Source: Xanthomonas sp. DAR 80977 (GTDB taxonomy: Bacteria; Pseudomonadota; Gammaproteobacteria; Xanthomonadales; Xanthomonadaceae). Taken from it: a stretch of DNA of 64,000 nt. Positions 24,837-33,602 of the stretch are shown one piece after another (position 1 is the first letter of the stretch; each line of letters begins with the position of its first letter). The notes under the pieces are model-generated. The model had not been told where the DNA came from and ran no database searches. It saw only the letters and a program-made list of their open reading frames with translations. Location of the stretch: contig NZ_CP162487.1 in assembly GCF_041240605.1 (NCBI RefSeq), positions 5,339,001-5,403,000 on the forward strand. The letters are read 5' to 3'. The position numbers and the translations under genes were made by a program.

Positions 24837-25490
24837 CTACGGCGTACCGCCCTGCGCCTGCAGCCCGGCGACGATCTCGCGCAGCTCCGCCACCTCGGCC
24901 TCCAGCGCCTGCACCCGCGCTTCCAGTTCGTCGTTGCCCGACGCCGCCGGACGCGCCTTGAACGTCGCCGCCAGCGCGTCCGCATCGATCGGCCCGCCGA
25001 GCAGATGCATGTAGCGATCCTCGCGCTGGCCGCTGGCGCGCGGCAACTGCACCGCCAACTGGCGTTGCGCCAGACGCTCCAGCTGGTGCCGCACGTCCTC
25101 GGCATCGGCGAAGCGCGCCATGCGCTCGGACCGCGCCAGCAACTCGTTCGCCGTCTGCGGGCCGCGCAGCAACAGCAGCCCGATCAGGATCACCTGCTGC
25201 TGGGTCAGATCCAAGGCCGCCGCCAGGCGATGCTCGTAGCGCACCGCGCGCGAGGAGAACTGCTGCCGCGCCAGCCCGTGCCCTTCCAACTGGCGCAGCG
25301 CATGCTGCACATCGCCCGGACTCAGCGACAGCACCGGCTCGCGCGAGGTCTTCTGGTTGGCCGCCACCACGGTCGCATTGACCGTGAGCGGATACGCATC
25401 CGGCGTGGTGGCCTCCTTTTCGATCAGGCAGCCCAGCGCGCGGGCCTCGACGGCGGAGAGAACGGGAGGCGGCGGCGCATCGGTCGTCAT
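24837..25490 (-). CDS. YceH-family (UPF0502/DUF480) protein
   Basis: A 217-residue protein with two winged-helix-like units. The family signature EARALGCLIEKEATTPDAYPLTVNA lies near the N-terminus, followed by NQKTSREPVLSLSPGDV and ILIGLLLLRGPQTANELLARSERM. The C-terminal 40 residues form a coiled coil (ELEARVQALEAEVAELREIV). Start ATG 25490 is chosen over an upstream in-frame ATG because the family begins close to the conserved block. Function is not established; a DNA-binding regulator is suggested by the fold. It is convergent with the DinB gene. Confidence 0.88.
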   Translation of the reverse strand: MTTDAPPPPVLSAVEARALGCLIEKEATTPDAYPLTVNATVVAANQKTSREPVLSLSPGDVQHALRQLEGHGLARQQFSSRAVRYEHRLAAALDLTQQQVILIGLLLLRGPQTANELLARSERMARFADAEDVRHQLERLAQRQLAVQLPRASGQREDRYMHLLGGPIDADALAATFKARPAASGNDELEARVQALEAEVAELREIVAGLQAQGGTP

Positions 25491-25738
25491 CGTGGGATAC
25501 CAGCGACAGGGGCGGCTAGGATAGCCCGGCATGCGGCATCCGCTCGGATTTCCGCGTCACCTCTCCACGCAGGGAGCGCTTGCGACACCGTCTCGCCGCC
25601 AGCGTGCAGCGAACCGCCTCGCAGCTGCAGCGGCCACCGCCGACTCTCGCCCTCTCGGCTGGAGCCATGTCTGGTTCATCGCGCGCGGCCTAGATTCGCC
25701 CACGTCGCGCGTCGCCGCAGCCGCACGGAGTGCCCCCC

Positions 25739-26827
25739 ATGTCGTTCACCGGATTGCGAGCAAGCCTCGCCATCGCCGTCCTCGCGCTGTGCCCATGCAT
25801 GCCGGCCGCCGCAATGCAGCGCCTCTGGCCGACCGAACAGCAATGGCGCCAACTCGGGACCGACAGCGACGCGGCTGTCGCACAGCTGCGCCTGGCCGGC
25901 GCGGCGCTGCACGCCACCGCGCGCCCCATCGCCGTGCTGAGCACCGCCGGCCGGCTGAAAGGCGACCCGGTCAAGGCGAGCACCGAAGCGAGCCTGGGCG
26001 ACATGCGCCAGATCCAGGCACTCGCCGTGGCCTATGCCCTGACCGGCGAGGAGCGTTATGCGACCAAGGCCGGTGATTATCTCGGCCGATGGGCCGCCGT
26101 GAACCAGCCTAGCGGCCAACCCATCGACGAGACCGGCCTGGAGCCGGCGATCTTCGCCTACCGCATCGTCAGGAAGGCATTGCCCACCGACACCCGCCAT
26201 GACGTCGACGACTGGATGCGGCGCATCGCGCGCGCCGAGATCGCGTCGCGCGATCCCAGGCGCAAGACCGCCACCAACAACTGGCACAGCCATCGCCTGA
26301 AGAGCGTCGGCCTGATCGGCATCGCGCTGGACGACGACGCCTTGATCGCCTACGCCAGGGACGGATTCAAGCAACAGATCGGCGACAACCTGCGCGCCGA
26401 CGGCCAGAGCATCGACTTCATCGAGCGCGATGCGCTGTCCTACCATGTCTATGACCTGCGCCCCCTGGTGACGCTTGCCCTGGCCTTCTCCGAGCGCGGC
26501 GAAGACCTGTATCGCTGGCAGGCGCGCAACGGCGCCTCGCTCGCGCGCAGCGTGCAATGGCTGCTGCCCTATGTGCGCGGCGACAAGACCCATGCCGAAT
26601 TCGTCGGCAGCGACGTCGCCTTCGACAAGGCCCGCTCGCGCAACGGCGAAGCCGGCCACGTGGTCGGCAGCGCCTACGCCCCGCGCGACGCATTGCCGTT
26701 GCTGGCGTTGACCGCCGCCTACGATCCCGACAGCGCCCGCCTGGCGACGCAGCTCGCCGGCAGCACGGCGGACCTGCGCCTGGCCTTGAGCCTGCTGCCG
26801 ATGCCGCCGCCGTCGAGCGCCAAGTAG
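25739..26827 (+). CDS. Secreted alginate-lyase-superfamily (PL5-like) protein
   Basis: A 362-residue periplasmic protein with a signal peptide (CPCMPAAA) and an (alpha/alpha) barrel. It matches Pfam Alginate_lyase: LSTAGRLKGDP, VAYALTGEERYATKAGDYL, the catalytic block KTATNNWHSHRLKSVG (equivalent to NNHSYW of AlgL), and RDALSYHVYDLRPLV. It would cleave mannuronate-type or related uronan linkages by beta-elimination. The block differs from classical AlgL by Trp-His-Ser-His order, so substrate may differ. ATG 25739 has GGAG eight bases upstream. Neighbours are unrelated, and no alginate synthesis genes are in the window. Confidence 0.78.
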   Translation: MSFTGLRASLAIAVLALCPCMPAAAMQRLWPTEQQWRQLGTDSDAAVAQLRLAGAALHATARPIAVLSTAGRLKGDPVKASTEASLGDMRQIQALAVAYALTGEERYATKAGDYLGRWAAVNQPSGQPIDETGLEPAIFAYRIVRKALPTDTRHDVDDWMRRIARAEIASRDPRRKTATNNWHSHRLKSVGLIGIALDDDALIAYARDGFKQQIGDNLRADGQSIDFIERDALSYHVYDLRPLVTLALAFSERGEDLYRWQARNGASLARSVQWLLPYVRGDKTHAEFVGSDVAFDKARSRNGEAGHVVGSAYAPRDALPLLALTAAYDPDSARLATQLAGSTADLRLALSLLPMPPPSSAK

Positions 26828-27007
26828 AGCCGCTGGCCGATCGCGCCGCCATCGAAGGACTTGCCTTCGCCGGCCACAGCCGATGGCCGTTGTGCCTTTC
26901 CGGGCTTGGCGCCTGGCCCGGCGCCGCGCTGCCGTCTGCCCGCCCGGCGCGGCCGCGGCCGCAACCCGCTAAAATCGGCCGATTCCCCGCCTAGGTCCCC
27001 GCGCCCG

Positions 27008-27904
27008 ATGACCCCGATCGCCCGCATCGCACTGGCCTGCGCCGTGCTCGCCCTGTCCGCCTGCAAGCCGCAGGCGCCGGCCACCGAGGCCGCGGTGCCG
27101 CCCGCCGCCAAGACCGCCGACGCCGCGGTGCCCGGCGACGACAACCTCAACGCGGTGCTGTGGATGCAGCGCTCGGCCGAATACCAGGCCGTGGCCGAGC
27201 AGACCTACCGCGCCGCCGCCGACCGCCTGGATGCGGCGCTGAAGGAGCCGAACTGGGACGCGCTGGTGCCGGAGGAGCGCGGCAATGCCGCCACCGGGCT
27301 GAAGCCGGCGGTGGTGATGGACGTGGACGAGACGGTGCTGGACAACTCGCCGTACCAGGCGCGGCTGATCCGCAACGGCAAGGAGTACGACGAGCTCAGC
27401 TGGGACCAGTGGGTGGCCGAGAAGAAGGCCAAGCCGATCCCCGGCGTGGTCGATTTCGCCAAGGCGGCCACCGCCAAGGGCGTCACCGTGCTGTACGTGT
27501 CCAACCGCGCGGTGCACCTGACCGACGCGACCCTGGCCAACCTGCGCAGCGCCGGCCTGCCGGTGGCCGACAACAGCGTGCTGCTGGGCCTGGGCACGGT
27601 GGTCAAGGACTGCGAGCAGAACGGCTCGGAGAAGAACTGCCGGCGCAAGCTGGTCGGCCAGCAGTACCGGGTGCTGATGCAGTTCGGCGACCAGCTCGGC
27701 GATTTCGTGCAGGTCGTGGCCAACACCCCGGACGGCCGCGCGCAGCTGCTGCAGCAGTACCACGACTGGTTCGGCGAGCGCTGGTGGATGCTGCCCAACC
27801 CCAGCTACGGGTCCTGGGAACCGGCGCTGTTCAACAACGACTTCGCGCAGCCGCGCGCCGCGCGCCACCAGGCCAAGCGCGACGCGCTGGAGCTGGCGCA
27901 GTGA
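27008..27904 (+). CDS. HAD acid phosphatase lipoprotein (class C, e(P4)-like)
   Basis: A 298-residue outer-membrane lipoprotein (lipobox LALSAC). The DDDD phosphohydrolase motifs are visible: VVMDVDETVLDNSPYQ with the nucleophile Asp, VLYVSNRAV and the late FGDQLGDFVQ. Substrate-contact sequence SWDQWVAEKKAKPIPG is typical of OlpA/e(P4) enzymes. It dephosphorylates nucleotides or sugar phosphates in the periplasm so the products can be imported. It directly precedes pyrF with a four-base GTGA overlap; both handle nucleotides, which fits co-expression. Confidence 0.92.
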   Translation: MTPIARIALACAVLALSACKPQAPATEAAVPPAAKTADAAVPGDDNLNAVLWMQRSAEYQAVAEQTYRAAADRLDAALKEPNWDALVPEERGNAATGLKPAVVMDVDETVLDNSPYQARLIRNGKEYDELSWDQWVAEKKAKPIPGVVDFAKAATAKGVTVLYVSNRAVHLTDATLANLRSAGLPVADNSVLLGLGTVVKDCEQNGSEKNCRRKLVGQQYRVLMQFGDQLGDFVQVVANTPDGRAQLLQQYHDWFGERWWMLPNPSYGSWEPALFNNDFAQPRAARHQAKRDALELAQ

Positions 27905-28635
27905 GCCGCGCGCCGCTGCCGCTGCAGGCGCGCGAACGGCTGATCTTCGCCCTGGACGTGCCCGACCGCGCCGAGGCGCTGGCGTGGATCGAGCGGCTCG
28001 ACGACGCGGTGGCGTTCTACAAGATCGGCATGGAACTGCTGGCCTCCGGCGAGTACTTCGACGTGCTGGAGACGCTGGCCGCACGCGGCAAGCGCGTGTT
28101 CGTGGACCTGAAGTTCTTCGACATCCCGGCCACCGTCGGCGGGGTGATCCGGCGCCTGTCGCAGTGGCCGGTGGACTACTGCACGATCCACGGCTGGCAC
28201 CCGGCGATGATGCAGGCCGCGGCCGCCGCCAACGGCGGCGACATGCGCCTGCTGGCGGTGACCGTGCTGACCTCGATGGGCCGCGCCGACCTGGCGTCGA
28301 TGGGCATCGACCGCGACCCGCAGGACGTCGTGGTGGAGCGTGCCCTGGCCGCGCAGGCCGCGGGCATCGACGGGGTCATCGCCTCCGGCCAGGAAGCGGC
28401 GCCGATCCGCCGCGCCACCGGCGCCGGCTTCTCGATCGTGTGCCCGGGCATCCGCCCCGGCGGCCCGGTCGGCGACGACCAGCAGCGCACCGTGGGCGTG
28501 GCCCAGGCCTTCGCCGACGGCGCCGATGCGATCGTGGTCGGCCGCCCGATCCGCCAGGCCGCCGACCCGCGCGCCGCCGCCGAGGCGATCCAGCGCGAGA
28601 TCGCCGACACCCTGGCGGCGATGACGTCGCGCTGA
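27901..28635 (+). CDS. pyrF: Orotidine 5'-phosphate decarboxylase
   Basis: A 244-residue cytoplasmic TIM-barrel enzyme that decarboxylates OMP to UMP, the last step of pyrimidine synthesis. Motifs: LIFALDVPDRAEAL, FYKIGMELL, the catalytic VFVDLKFFDIPATVGG (Asp-x-Lys and Asp-Ile), VTVLTSMG, GVIASGQEA, CPGIRPGG and AIVVGRPIRQA. GTG at 27901 overlaps the stop of the phosphatase gene. Length is standard for the short bacterial type. No other pyr gene is nearby. Confidence 0.96.
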   Translation: MSRAPLPLQARERLIFALDVPDRAEALAWIERLDDAVAFYKIGMELLASGEYFDVLETLAARGKRVFVDLKFFDIPATVGGVIRRLSQWPVDYCTIHGWHPAMMQAAAAANGGDMRLLAVTVLTSMGRADLASMGIDRDPQDVVVERALAAQAAGIDGVIASGQEAAPIRRATGAGFSIVCPGIRPGGPVGDDQQRTVGVAQAFADGADAIVVGRPIRQAADPRAAAEAIQREIADTLAAMTSR

Positions 28636-28680
28636 ACCAGCTCAAAAATATCAATGACTTAGACTAGAAAACTTAAATCA

Positions 28681-28709
28681 TTGCATTAGCTTGCCGGTGC
28701 CGGTAGCAT
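28681..28709 (+). promoter_or_regulatory. Candidate sigma-70 promoter downstream of pyrF
   Basis: TTGCAT (28681-28686) and TAGCAT (28704-28709) are separated by exactly 17 bases in an A+T-rich patch beyond the pyrF stop. It would start transcription near 28716 into the structured segment that ends in a strong terminator. Confidence 0.4.
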
Positions 28710-28715
28710 GCGCAG

Positions 28716-28810
28716 CGTCCGGCCTTGCCGGAGATGCGCCACAAACCGTTCTCCGGCTTCGGTCGGATTTTGAAGAGGCCCGCGCCTTGGTGCGCGAGGC
28801 CTCTTTTTTT
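28716..28810 (+). ncRNA. Candidate small RNA of about 95 nt
   Basis: Between the promoter-like boxes and a T-tailed hairpin lies a non-coding segment that folds into consecutive hairpins: TCCGGC/GCCGGA near 28720-28734, a CCG/CGG hairpin around 28747-28766, then the terminator. No open frame with a ribosome site fits it. It could equally be the untranslated tail of pyrF. I recognise no named family. Confidence 0.4.
28774..28810 (+). terminator. Rho-independent terminator
   Basis: AGAGGCC (28774-28780) pairs with GGCCTCT (28798-28804), extended by a GCGC stem, and is followed by a run of seven T. It ends rightward transcription from pyrF or the candidate small RNA. Confidence 0.85.
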
Positions 28811-28838
28811 ATGCCCGGCGCACGCCCGGGCCGCCCGC

Positions 28839-30356
28839 TCACAGCGGCGCGGCCGCGCAATAGCGGTCGATGAAGGCCTGGTGCGGCGGCATCGCGTCCA
28901 CGCAATGGCCGATGGTCTGCTCGATGCTGGCGACGAAGCGTTCGATGTCCGCGGCCGGCACCTGGTCCACCAGCGGGTGGTAGGCGCGCGGCAGGATGCC
29001 CTGCCCGACCATCACCTGCACCCAGCTGATCTCGGCGAACATCTCCTCGCCGTTGCGGTAGAAGCGGCCGCTGTCGCGGAACAGGTCCAGCGTCGCCTGC
29101 AGCTCCGGGGTGATCGCCATGCTGCGGCACTGCCGCCAGAAGTCGCTGTCGTCGCGCTCGGTGGCGGTGTAGTGCAGCACCAGGAAATCGCGGATGCGAT
29201 CGAACTCGAAGGCGATGCGGTCGTTGTAGCGCTGCACCAGCACCGGGCTGATGCCCTCGCGCGGGAACAGCTCCAGCAGCTTGGAGATGCCGGACTGGAT
29301 CAGGTGGATGCTGGTCGATTCCAGCGGCTCCATGAAGCCGCTGGCCAGGCCCAGCGCGACCACGTTGCGGTTCCACACCTGCTTGCGGCGCCCGGTGAGG
29401 AAGCGCAGCGGACGCGGATCGGCCAGCGCCGGGCCGTCCAGGTTGGCCAGCAGCGTGGCTGCGGCCTCGTCGTCGCTGAGATGCGCGCTGGAATACACGT
29501 AGCCGTTGCCGGTGCGGTGCTGCAGCGGGATGCGCCATTGCCAGCCGGCCGCGCGCGCGGTGGCGCGGGTGTACGGCGTCGGCGGCCCGACCTTGGCGCA
29601 GGGCACCGCCAGCGCGCGGTCGCACGGCAGCCAGTGGCTGAAATCGTGGTAGCCGGTGTGCAGCGCCTGCTCGATCAGCAGGCCGCGGAAGCCGGAGCAG
29701 TCGATGAACAGGTCGCCGCCGATCACCTCGCCCGAGGCCAAGCGCACCGAGACCACGTCGCCCGATTCCGGATGCAGCTGCACCTCCTCGACGATGCCTT
29801 CGCGCCGGGTCACCCCGCGCTGCTCGGAGAAACGGCGCAGGAACGCCGCGTACAGCGAGGCGTCGAAATGGTAGGCGTAGGCGATGTTGGACAGCGGCGA
29901 GTTGGGCGGCGCATCGCTGGCCGAGGTCATGAACTTGCCGCGCTTGGCGGCGACGGTGTTGAGCGTGTAGGCGCCCAGCGGCTTGGCCTTGCCGGCCAGC
30001 GCCTGCTTGATCCAGTACTGCTGGAACGGCAGCAGCCCGAGCGGATGCCCGATCTCGGTGCCGAAGCCGTGGATGTAGGACGTGCCCGGCCGGTGCCAGT
30101 CGACGAACTCGATGCCGAGCTTGAAGCTGCCCTGGGTCTGGCGCACGAACTCGGCCTCGTTGATGCCGAGCAGGTTGTTGAAGGCCTTGATGTGCGGCAC
30201 GGTGGCCTCGCCGACGCCGACGATGCCGATCTGTTCGGATTCGATCAGGGTGATGCGGTAGTCCGGGCCCAGCACGCGCGCCAGCGCGGCGGCGGCCATC
30301 CAGCCGGCGGTGCCGCCGCCGACGATGACCAGGTTGCGGAGAGGGGCGGCGATCAT
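28839..30356 (-). CDS. Tryptophan-halogenase-family flavoprotein
   Basis: A 505-residue FAD-dependent enzyme. N-terminal FAD site LVIVGGGTAGWMAAAALARVL, SFKLGIEFVDW with the Lys that binds the hypohalous intermediate in PrnA-type enzymes, the halogenase motif GWQWRIP, and SGFMEPLESTSIHL containing the Glu-Ser pair matching the PrnA active site. Known members halogenate tryptophan or other aromatics with a reductase partner. Many proteobacterial copies next to TonB receptors have no proven substrate. It is the last gene of the hydrolase-lacI-receptor operon, 119 bases after the receptor stop. A role in carbohydrate-locus physiology is inferred; halogenation is not demonstrated. Confidence 0.88.
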   Translation of the reverse strand: MIAAPLRNLVIVGGGTAGWMAAAALARVLGPDYRITLIESEQIGIVGVGEATVPHIKAFNNLLGINEAEFVRQTQGSFKLGIEFVDWHRPGTSYIHGFGTEIGHPLGLLPFQQYWIKQALAGKAKPLGAYTLNTVAAKRGKFMTSASDAPPNSPLSNIAYAYHFDASLYAAFLRRFSEQRGVTRREGIVEEVQLHPESGDVVSVRLASGEVIGGDLFIDCSGFRGLLIEQALHTGYHDFSHWLPCDRALAVPCAKVGPPTPYTRATARAAGWQWRIPLQHRTGNGYVYSSAHLSDDEAAATLLANLDGPALADPRPLRFLTGRRKQVWNRNVVALGLASGFMEPLESTSIHLIQSGISKLLELFPREGISPVLVQRYNDRIAFEFDRIRDFLVLHYTATERDDSDFWRQCRSMAITPELQATLDLFRDSGRFYRNGEEMFAEISWVQVMVGQGILPRAYHPLVDQVPAADIERFVASIEQTIGHCVDAMPPHQAFIDRYCAAAPL

Positions 30357-30475
30357 GCGTGCGCGGTCCTGTGCGGAAAGAAGGAAGTATCCGATACGCG
30401 AACGGGGCCAAGCGGCCCCGTCCGGAAAAACCCCACGCGCGCCGGTCGGGCACGCGCGTGGGCCGTTGCGGTGGA

Positions 30476-33400
30476 TCAGAACTTGGCGCCGATCTCGAAG
30501 GTCACGGTGCGCGGCACGTAGTTGATGTCGCCGGTATCGTTGATGGTGATGTCCGGCTCGAAACGCCCGTTGCTGCCGAAGCCGTTGTACGCATACGACG
30601 AGTAGTTCTTGAAGTTGAAGGCGTTGAGCAGGTTCACCCGCGCCGACAGCTTGAAGTCGTTGTACACGGCGAACTCCTTGGTGGCCTGGAAGTCCACCGT
30701 GCGGTAGCCCCAGATCTTGCCGCCGACCAGGAACTTGCCGCTGCCCGGCGGAAGCGCCGCCACCTGCTGGCAGGTCGCGCCATCGGCGTCGGTATGGCCG
30801 AAGCAGGCGATGGTGTTGATCGGCTCGGGCGTGGCCAGCACCACCTTGGCGCCGAAGGTGACGCCCCACGGCCCGTCGATCGAACCGGAGGCGACGAAGC
30901 GGTGCGCGGCCACGGCATCGGACTTCACGAACGGATAGTCGTGGATCGTCGCCTTGTCGAACGCGTACGGCTCGTCGATGTTGCGGTTCTGGCGCGCGCT
31001 GGTGTGGGTGTAGGACAGGGTCAGGCCCCAGCCGGATTCCTTGGTGTACGGCTTCTCGGCCGACAGCAGCACCTGGCTGCTGCGCTGCTCCAGGCCGTTG
31101 CTGCCGATGATGGTGTTCTGGTAGCCGGGCACCGGCTCGCCCCACGGCGCGCTGCCGTTCTGGAAGTAGGAACCGTCCGGATAGCGGTTGATCAGCGACA
31201 TGGCGAAGCCGTCGTAGCTGAGGATGCGCTGGAAGGTCACGTCGGTGAGCCAGTCGCCGACCTGGTTGCTGATGCCGATGCTGTACTGGTCGCTGTACGG
31301 GGTCTTGAGCTTGTTGTTGAACATGAACAGCTCGGCGCTGCCGCTGACGCCCGGAATGGTGTTCAGCTGGTCCACGCCGTTGAGGTAGCGCGGATCCCAC
31401 GCGGTGCAGACGCGGTCGGCGCGGTAGCACTGGCCGGTGGCCGGGTTCTGGAAGTACACCGCGACCGGCGACAGCGCCGCCTTGCTGGTTTCCAGCGCCA
31501 ACTGCTCGAACAGGTTGCGGTCGTAGGAACGGCCGGCGCCGCCGTGCAGCACCGAGCTCTCGTCGCCGAAGAAGTCGTAGGAGAAGCCCAGGCGCGGCGC
31601 CCAGGCGTCCTTGAAGTTCTTGCGGTTGTTGCCGGTGCTGATGTAGTCGGCCACGTTGATGCCGCTGGGCAGCAGGCGGTCGGCCCACGGATGGCCCGGG
31701 TTCTCCGGATCGTCGGCATACAGCGCGGCGACGAAGTCGGGCGAGGTGACGAAGTCGGTGTAGGCCGGGCTCTTCTCGTAGTCCCAGCGCACGCCGACGT
31801 TGATCATCAGCTTGTCGGTCGCGGCCCAGTCGTCCTGCAGATAGATGCCGTACTGCTTGGACGGCGACACCACCGTGGCCTTCTGGCCCGGCGTGGTGTA
31901 CGGGGCGATGAAGTCCACGCGGTACGGCGTGGCGGCGACGCCGTTGGCGTCCACCGAGTAGCTGAACTGCGGGTTCAGCGCCGCCGCGTCCTGCGAGGTC
32001 AGCTTGATGTCCTTGTAGCTCACGCCCATCTTGATGGTGTGCTCGCCGTGCCACTCGAAGCTGGTGAAGGTCAGGTCGTTCTGCAGGAACCAGCCCTTCT
32101 GGCTCTTGCGCTGCACGTTGAGGCCGCCGGCCGAGCCGGTCTCCAGGAAGCTGTACTCGTCCACGTCGGTGGAGCCGGCGCGCGGAGCGAGATACTTGTA
32201 GAGGATGCCGTTGCCGAGGCTCTTGGGCGTCGGGTTGTTCTCCGAGTTCTCGGTGCCGACGATCAACTCGTTGAACCAGTTGTCGGCGCTGTGCTGCCAG
32301 CGCAGGTTGGCGCGCTTGTCCTTGTTGATCTTGTTGGTGCCGTGCTCGGGGGTGCTGGTGCCGCCGACGTTGCCGGTCTGGGTCTCGTCGCGGTACTGCC
32401 CGCTCAACTCGATGCGGTCGCGGTCGGTCGGCTCGAAATCGATCTTGCCGAAGTACAGGTCTTCGGTGAACGGCATGTTCGCCGCGCCGATCTGGCTGGC
32501 CAGGTTGGCGGGCAGGAAGCCGACGTACGGCTGCGCATTCGCCTCGGCCTGCACGCTCTTGGGCACCACGTTCTCCTTGCCTTCGTAGGCGACGAAGAAG
32601 TGCATGCGGTCCTGGATGATCGGGCCGCCCAGGGAGAAGCCGTATTCCTTGGTCTGTGAATCGATCTTGCCGTTCGCTTCCTCGTCCGGGCGCTTGTCGC
32701 GCAGGTCCTGGTCGGTGTAGCGGTAGAACGCCTCGCCGTGGAATTCGTTGGTGCCGGACTTGGTCGCCGCGGTGATCGCCGCGCCGCTGATCTGGCCGTA
32801 CTCGGCCTTGTAGTTGGAGGTGATGACTTTGTATTCGCCGATCGCCAGCTGCGGGAACGGATTGCCCTGGGTGTCGCTCTGGCCGGCGATGCCGCCGCCC
32901 TTGACGTAGCTCTTCTGGCCGACGCCGTCGATGTACAGGTTGCCGGCGCTGGCGTTGGAAGCGCCGCCGCGCAGCTTGGTATTCCCGTTGCCGTCGATCT
33001 GGAACACCATGCCCGGCACGGTGTCGGCGAACTCGAGGAAGTTGCGCGTGGCCTGCGGCAGCTGCTGGATCTGGTGCAGCGAAACGATGTTGCCGACCTC
33101 GGAGGTCTTGACGTCCTTGAGCATCGGCGCGGTCACGGTGACCGTGTCCAGCGTGGTCGCGGCGCCGCCCGGCGCGGCGGTGGTGCCGGCGTCGAGGTCG
33201 ACGGTGGACGAGGAGGCGACCTGCAGCGTCACGTTGCGCTTGACGCCGTTGGCTTCGACCGTATACGTGCCCGGCGGCAGGCCGACGATGGTGTAGTTGC
33301 CGTTGGCGGCGACCTGCGCGCGCCGCACCGAACCGGTGGCGGTGTTGGTGACGACGACTTCGGTCCCGGCCTGGGCCTGCGCGACCTGGCCGCGCAGGAT

Positions 33401-33511
33401 CGCGGTGCTGGTCTGCGCCATCGCCGGCATCGCCGCGAACAGGCTGGTCGCCAGGGCGCAGCACAGCAGGCTGCGTGCGGGCATATTGGAAGCGGAACGC
33501 GTTCTCTTCAT
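30476..33511 (-). CDS. TonB-dependent outer-membrane receptor, Oar-like with N-terminal CarboxypepD_reg domain
   Basis: A 1011-residue receptor. Signal peptide LATSLFAAMPAMA, then a carboxypeptidase-regulatory-like domain (ILRGQVAQAQAGTEVVV to LPPGTYTVEANG), a plug with LDTVTVTAPMLKD and LYIDGVGQKSYVKGGG, and a barrel ending VPRTVTFEIGAKF. The aromatic C-terminal residue fits Bam-dependent insertion. Start ATG 33511 has GGGAGGGG upstream. It lies between lacI (91 bases away) and the halogenase gene, so it probably imports the product of the discoidin-domain hydrolase. The ligand cannot be read from sequence. Confidence 0.92.
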   Translation of the reverse strand: MKRTRSASNMPARSLLCCALATSLFAAMPAMAQTSTAILRGQVAQAQAGTEVVVTNTATGSVRRAQVAANGNYTIVGLPPGTYTVEANGVKRNVTLQVASSSTVDLDAGTTAAPGGAATTLDTVTVTAPMLKDVKTSEVGNIVSLHQIQQLPQATRNFLEFADTVPGMVFQIDGNGNTKLRGGASNASAGNLYIDGVGQKSYVKGGGIAGQSDTQGNPFPQLAIGEYKVITSNYKAEYGQISGAAITAATKSGTNEFHGEAFYRYTDQDLRDKRPDEEANGKIDSQTKEYGFSLGGPIIQDRMHFFVAYEGKENVVPKSVQAEANAQPYVGFLPANLASQIGAANMPFTEDLYFGKIDFEPTDRDRIELSGQYRDETQTGNVGGTSTPEHGTNKINKDKRANLRWQHSADNWFNELIVGTENSENNPTPKSLGNGILYKYLAPRAGSTDVDEYSFLETGSAGGLNVQRKSQKGWFLQNDLTFTSFEWHGEHTIKMGVSYKDIKLTSQDAAALNPQFSYSVDANGVAATPYRVDFIAPYTTPGQKATVVSPSKQYGIYLQDDWAATDKLMINVGVRWDYEKSPAYTDFVTSPDFVAALYADDPENPGHPWADRLLPSGINVADYISTGNNRKNFKDAWAPRLGFSYDFFGDESSVLHGGAGRSYDRNLFEQLALETSKAALSPVAVYFQNPATGQCYRADRVCTAWDPRYLNGVDQLNTIPGVSGSAELFMFNNKLKTPYSDQYSIGISNQVGDWLTDVTFQRILSYDGFAMSLINRYPDGSYFQNGSAPWGEPVPGYQNTIIGSNGLEQRSSQVLLSAEKPYTKESGWGLTLSYTHTSARQNRNIDEPYAFDKATIHDYPFVKSDAVAAHRFVASGSIDGPWGVTFGAKVVLATPEPINTIACFGHTDADGATCQQVAALPPGSGKFLVGGKIWGYRTVDFQATKEFAVYNDFKLSARVNLLNAFNFKNYSSYAYNGFGSNGRFEPDITINDTGDINYVPRTVTFEIGAKF

Positions 33512-33602
33512 GACAGAAACCCCTCCCAGGGCAGTAAACGGGATCATTCGTTGTTTCTTCTAGTTGGATGCAGACGGTGTTGGCGGAGCGCGTCGGGCGG
33601 TG

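Noticed and set aside
30357..33464. Upstream extension of the halogenase frame across the TonB receptor
   Set aside because: The extension is low-complexity shadow sequence in another frame of the receptor gene; the FAD-binding start at 30356 is clear.
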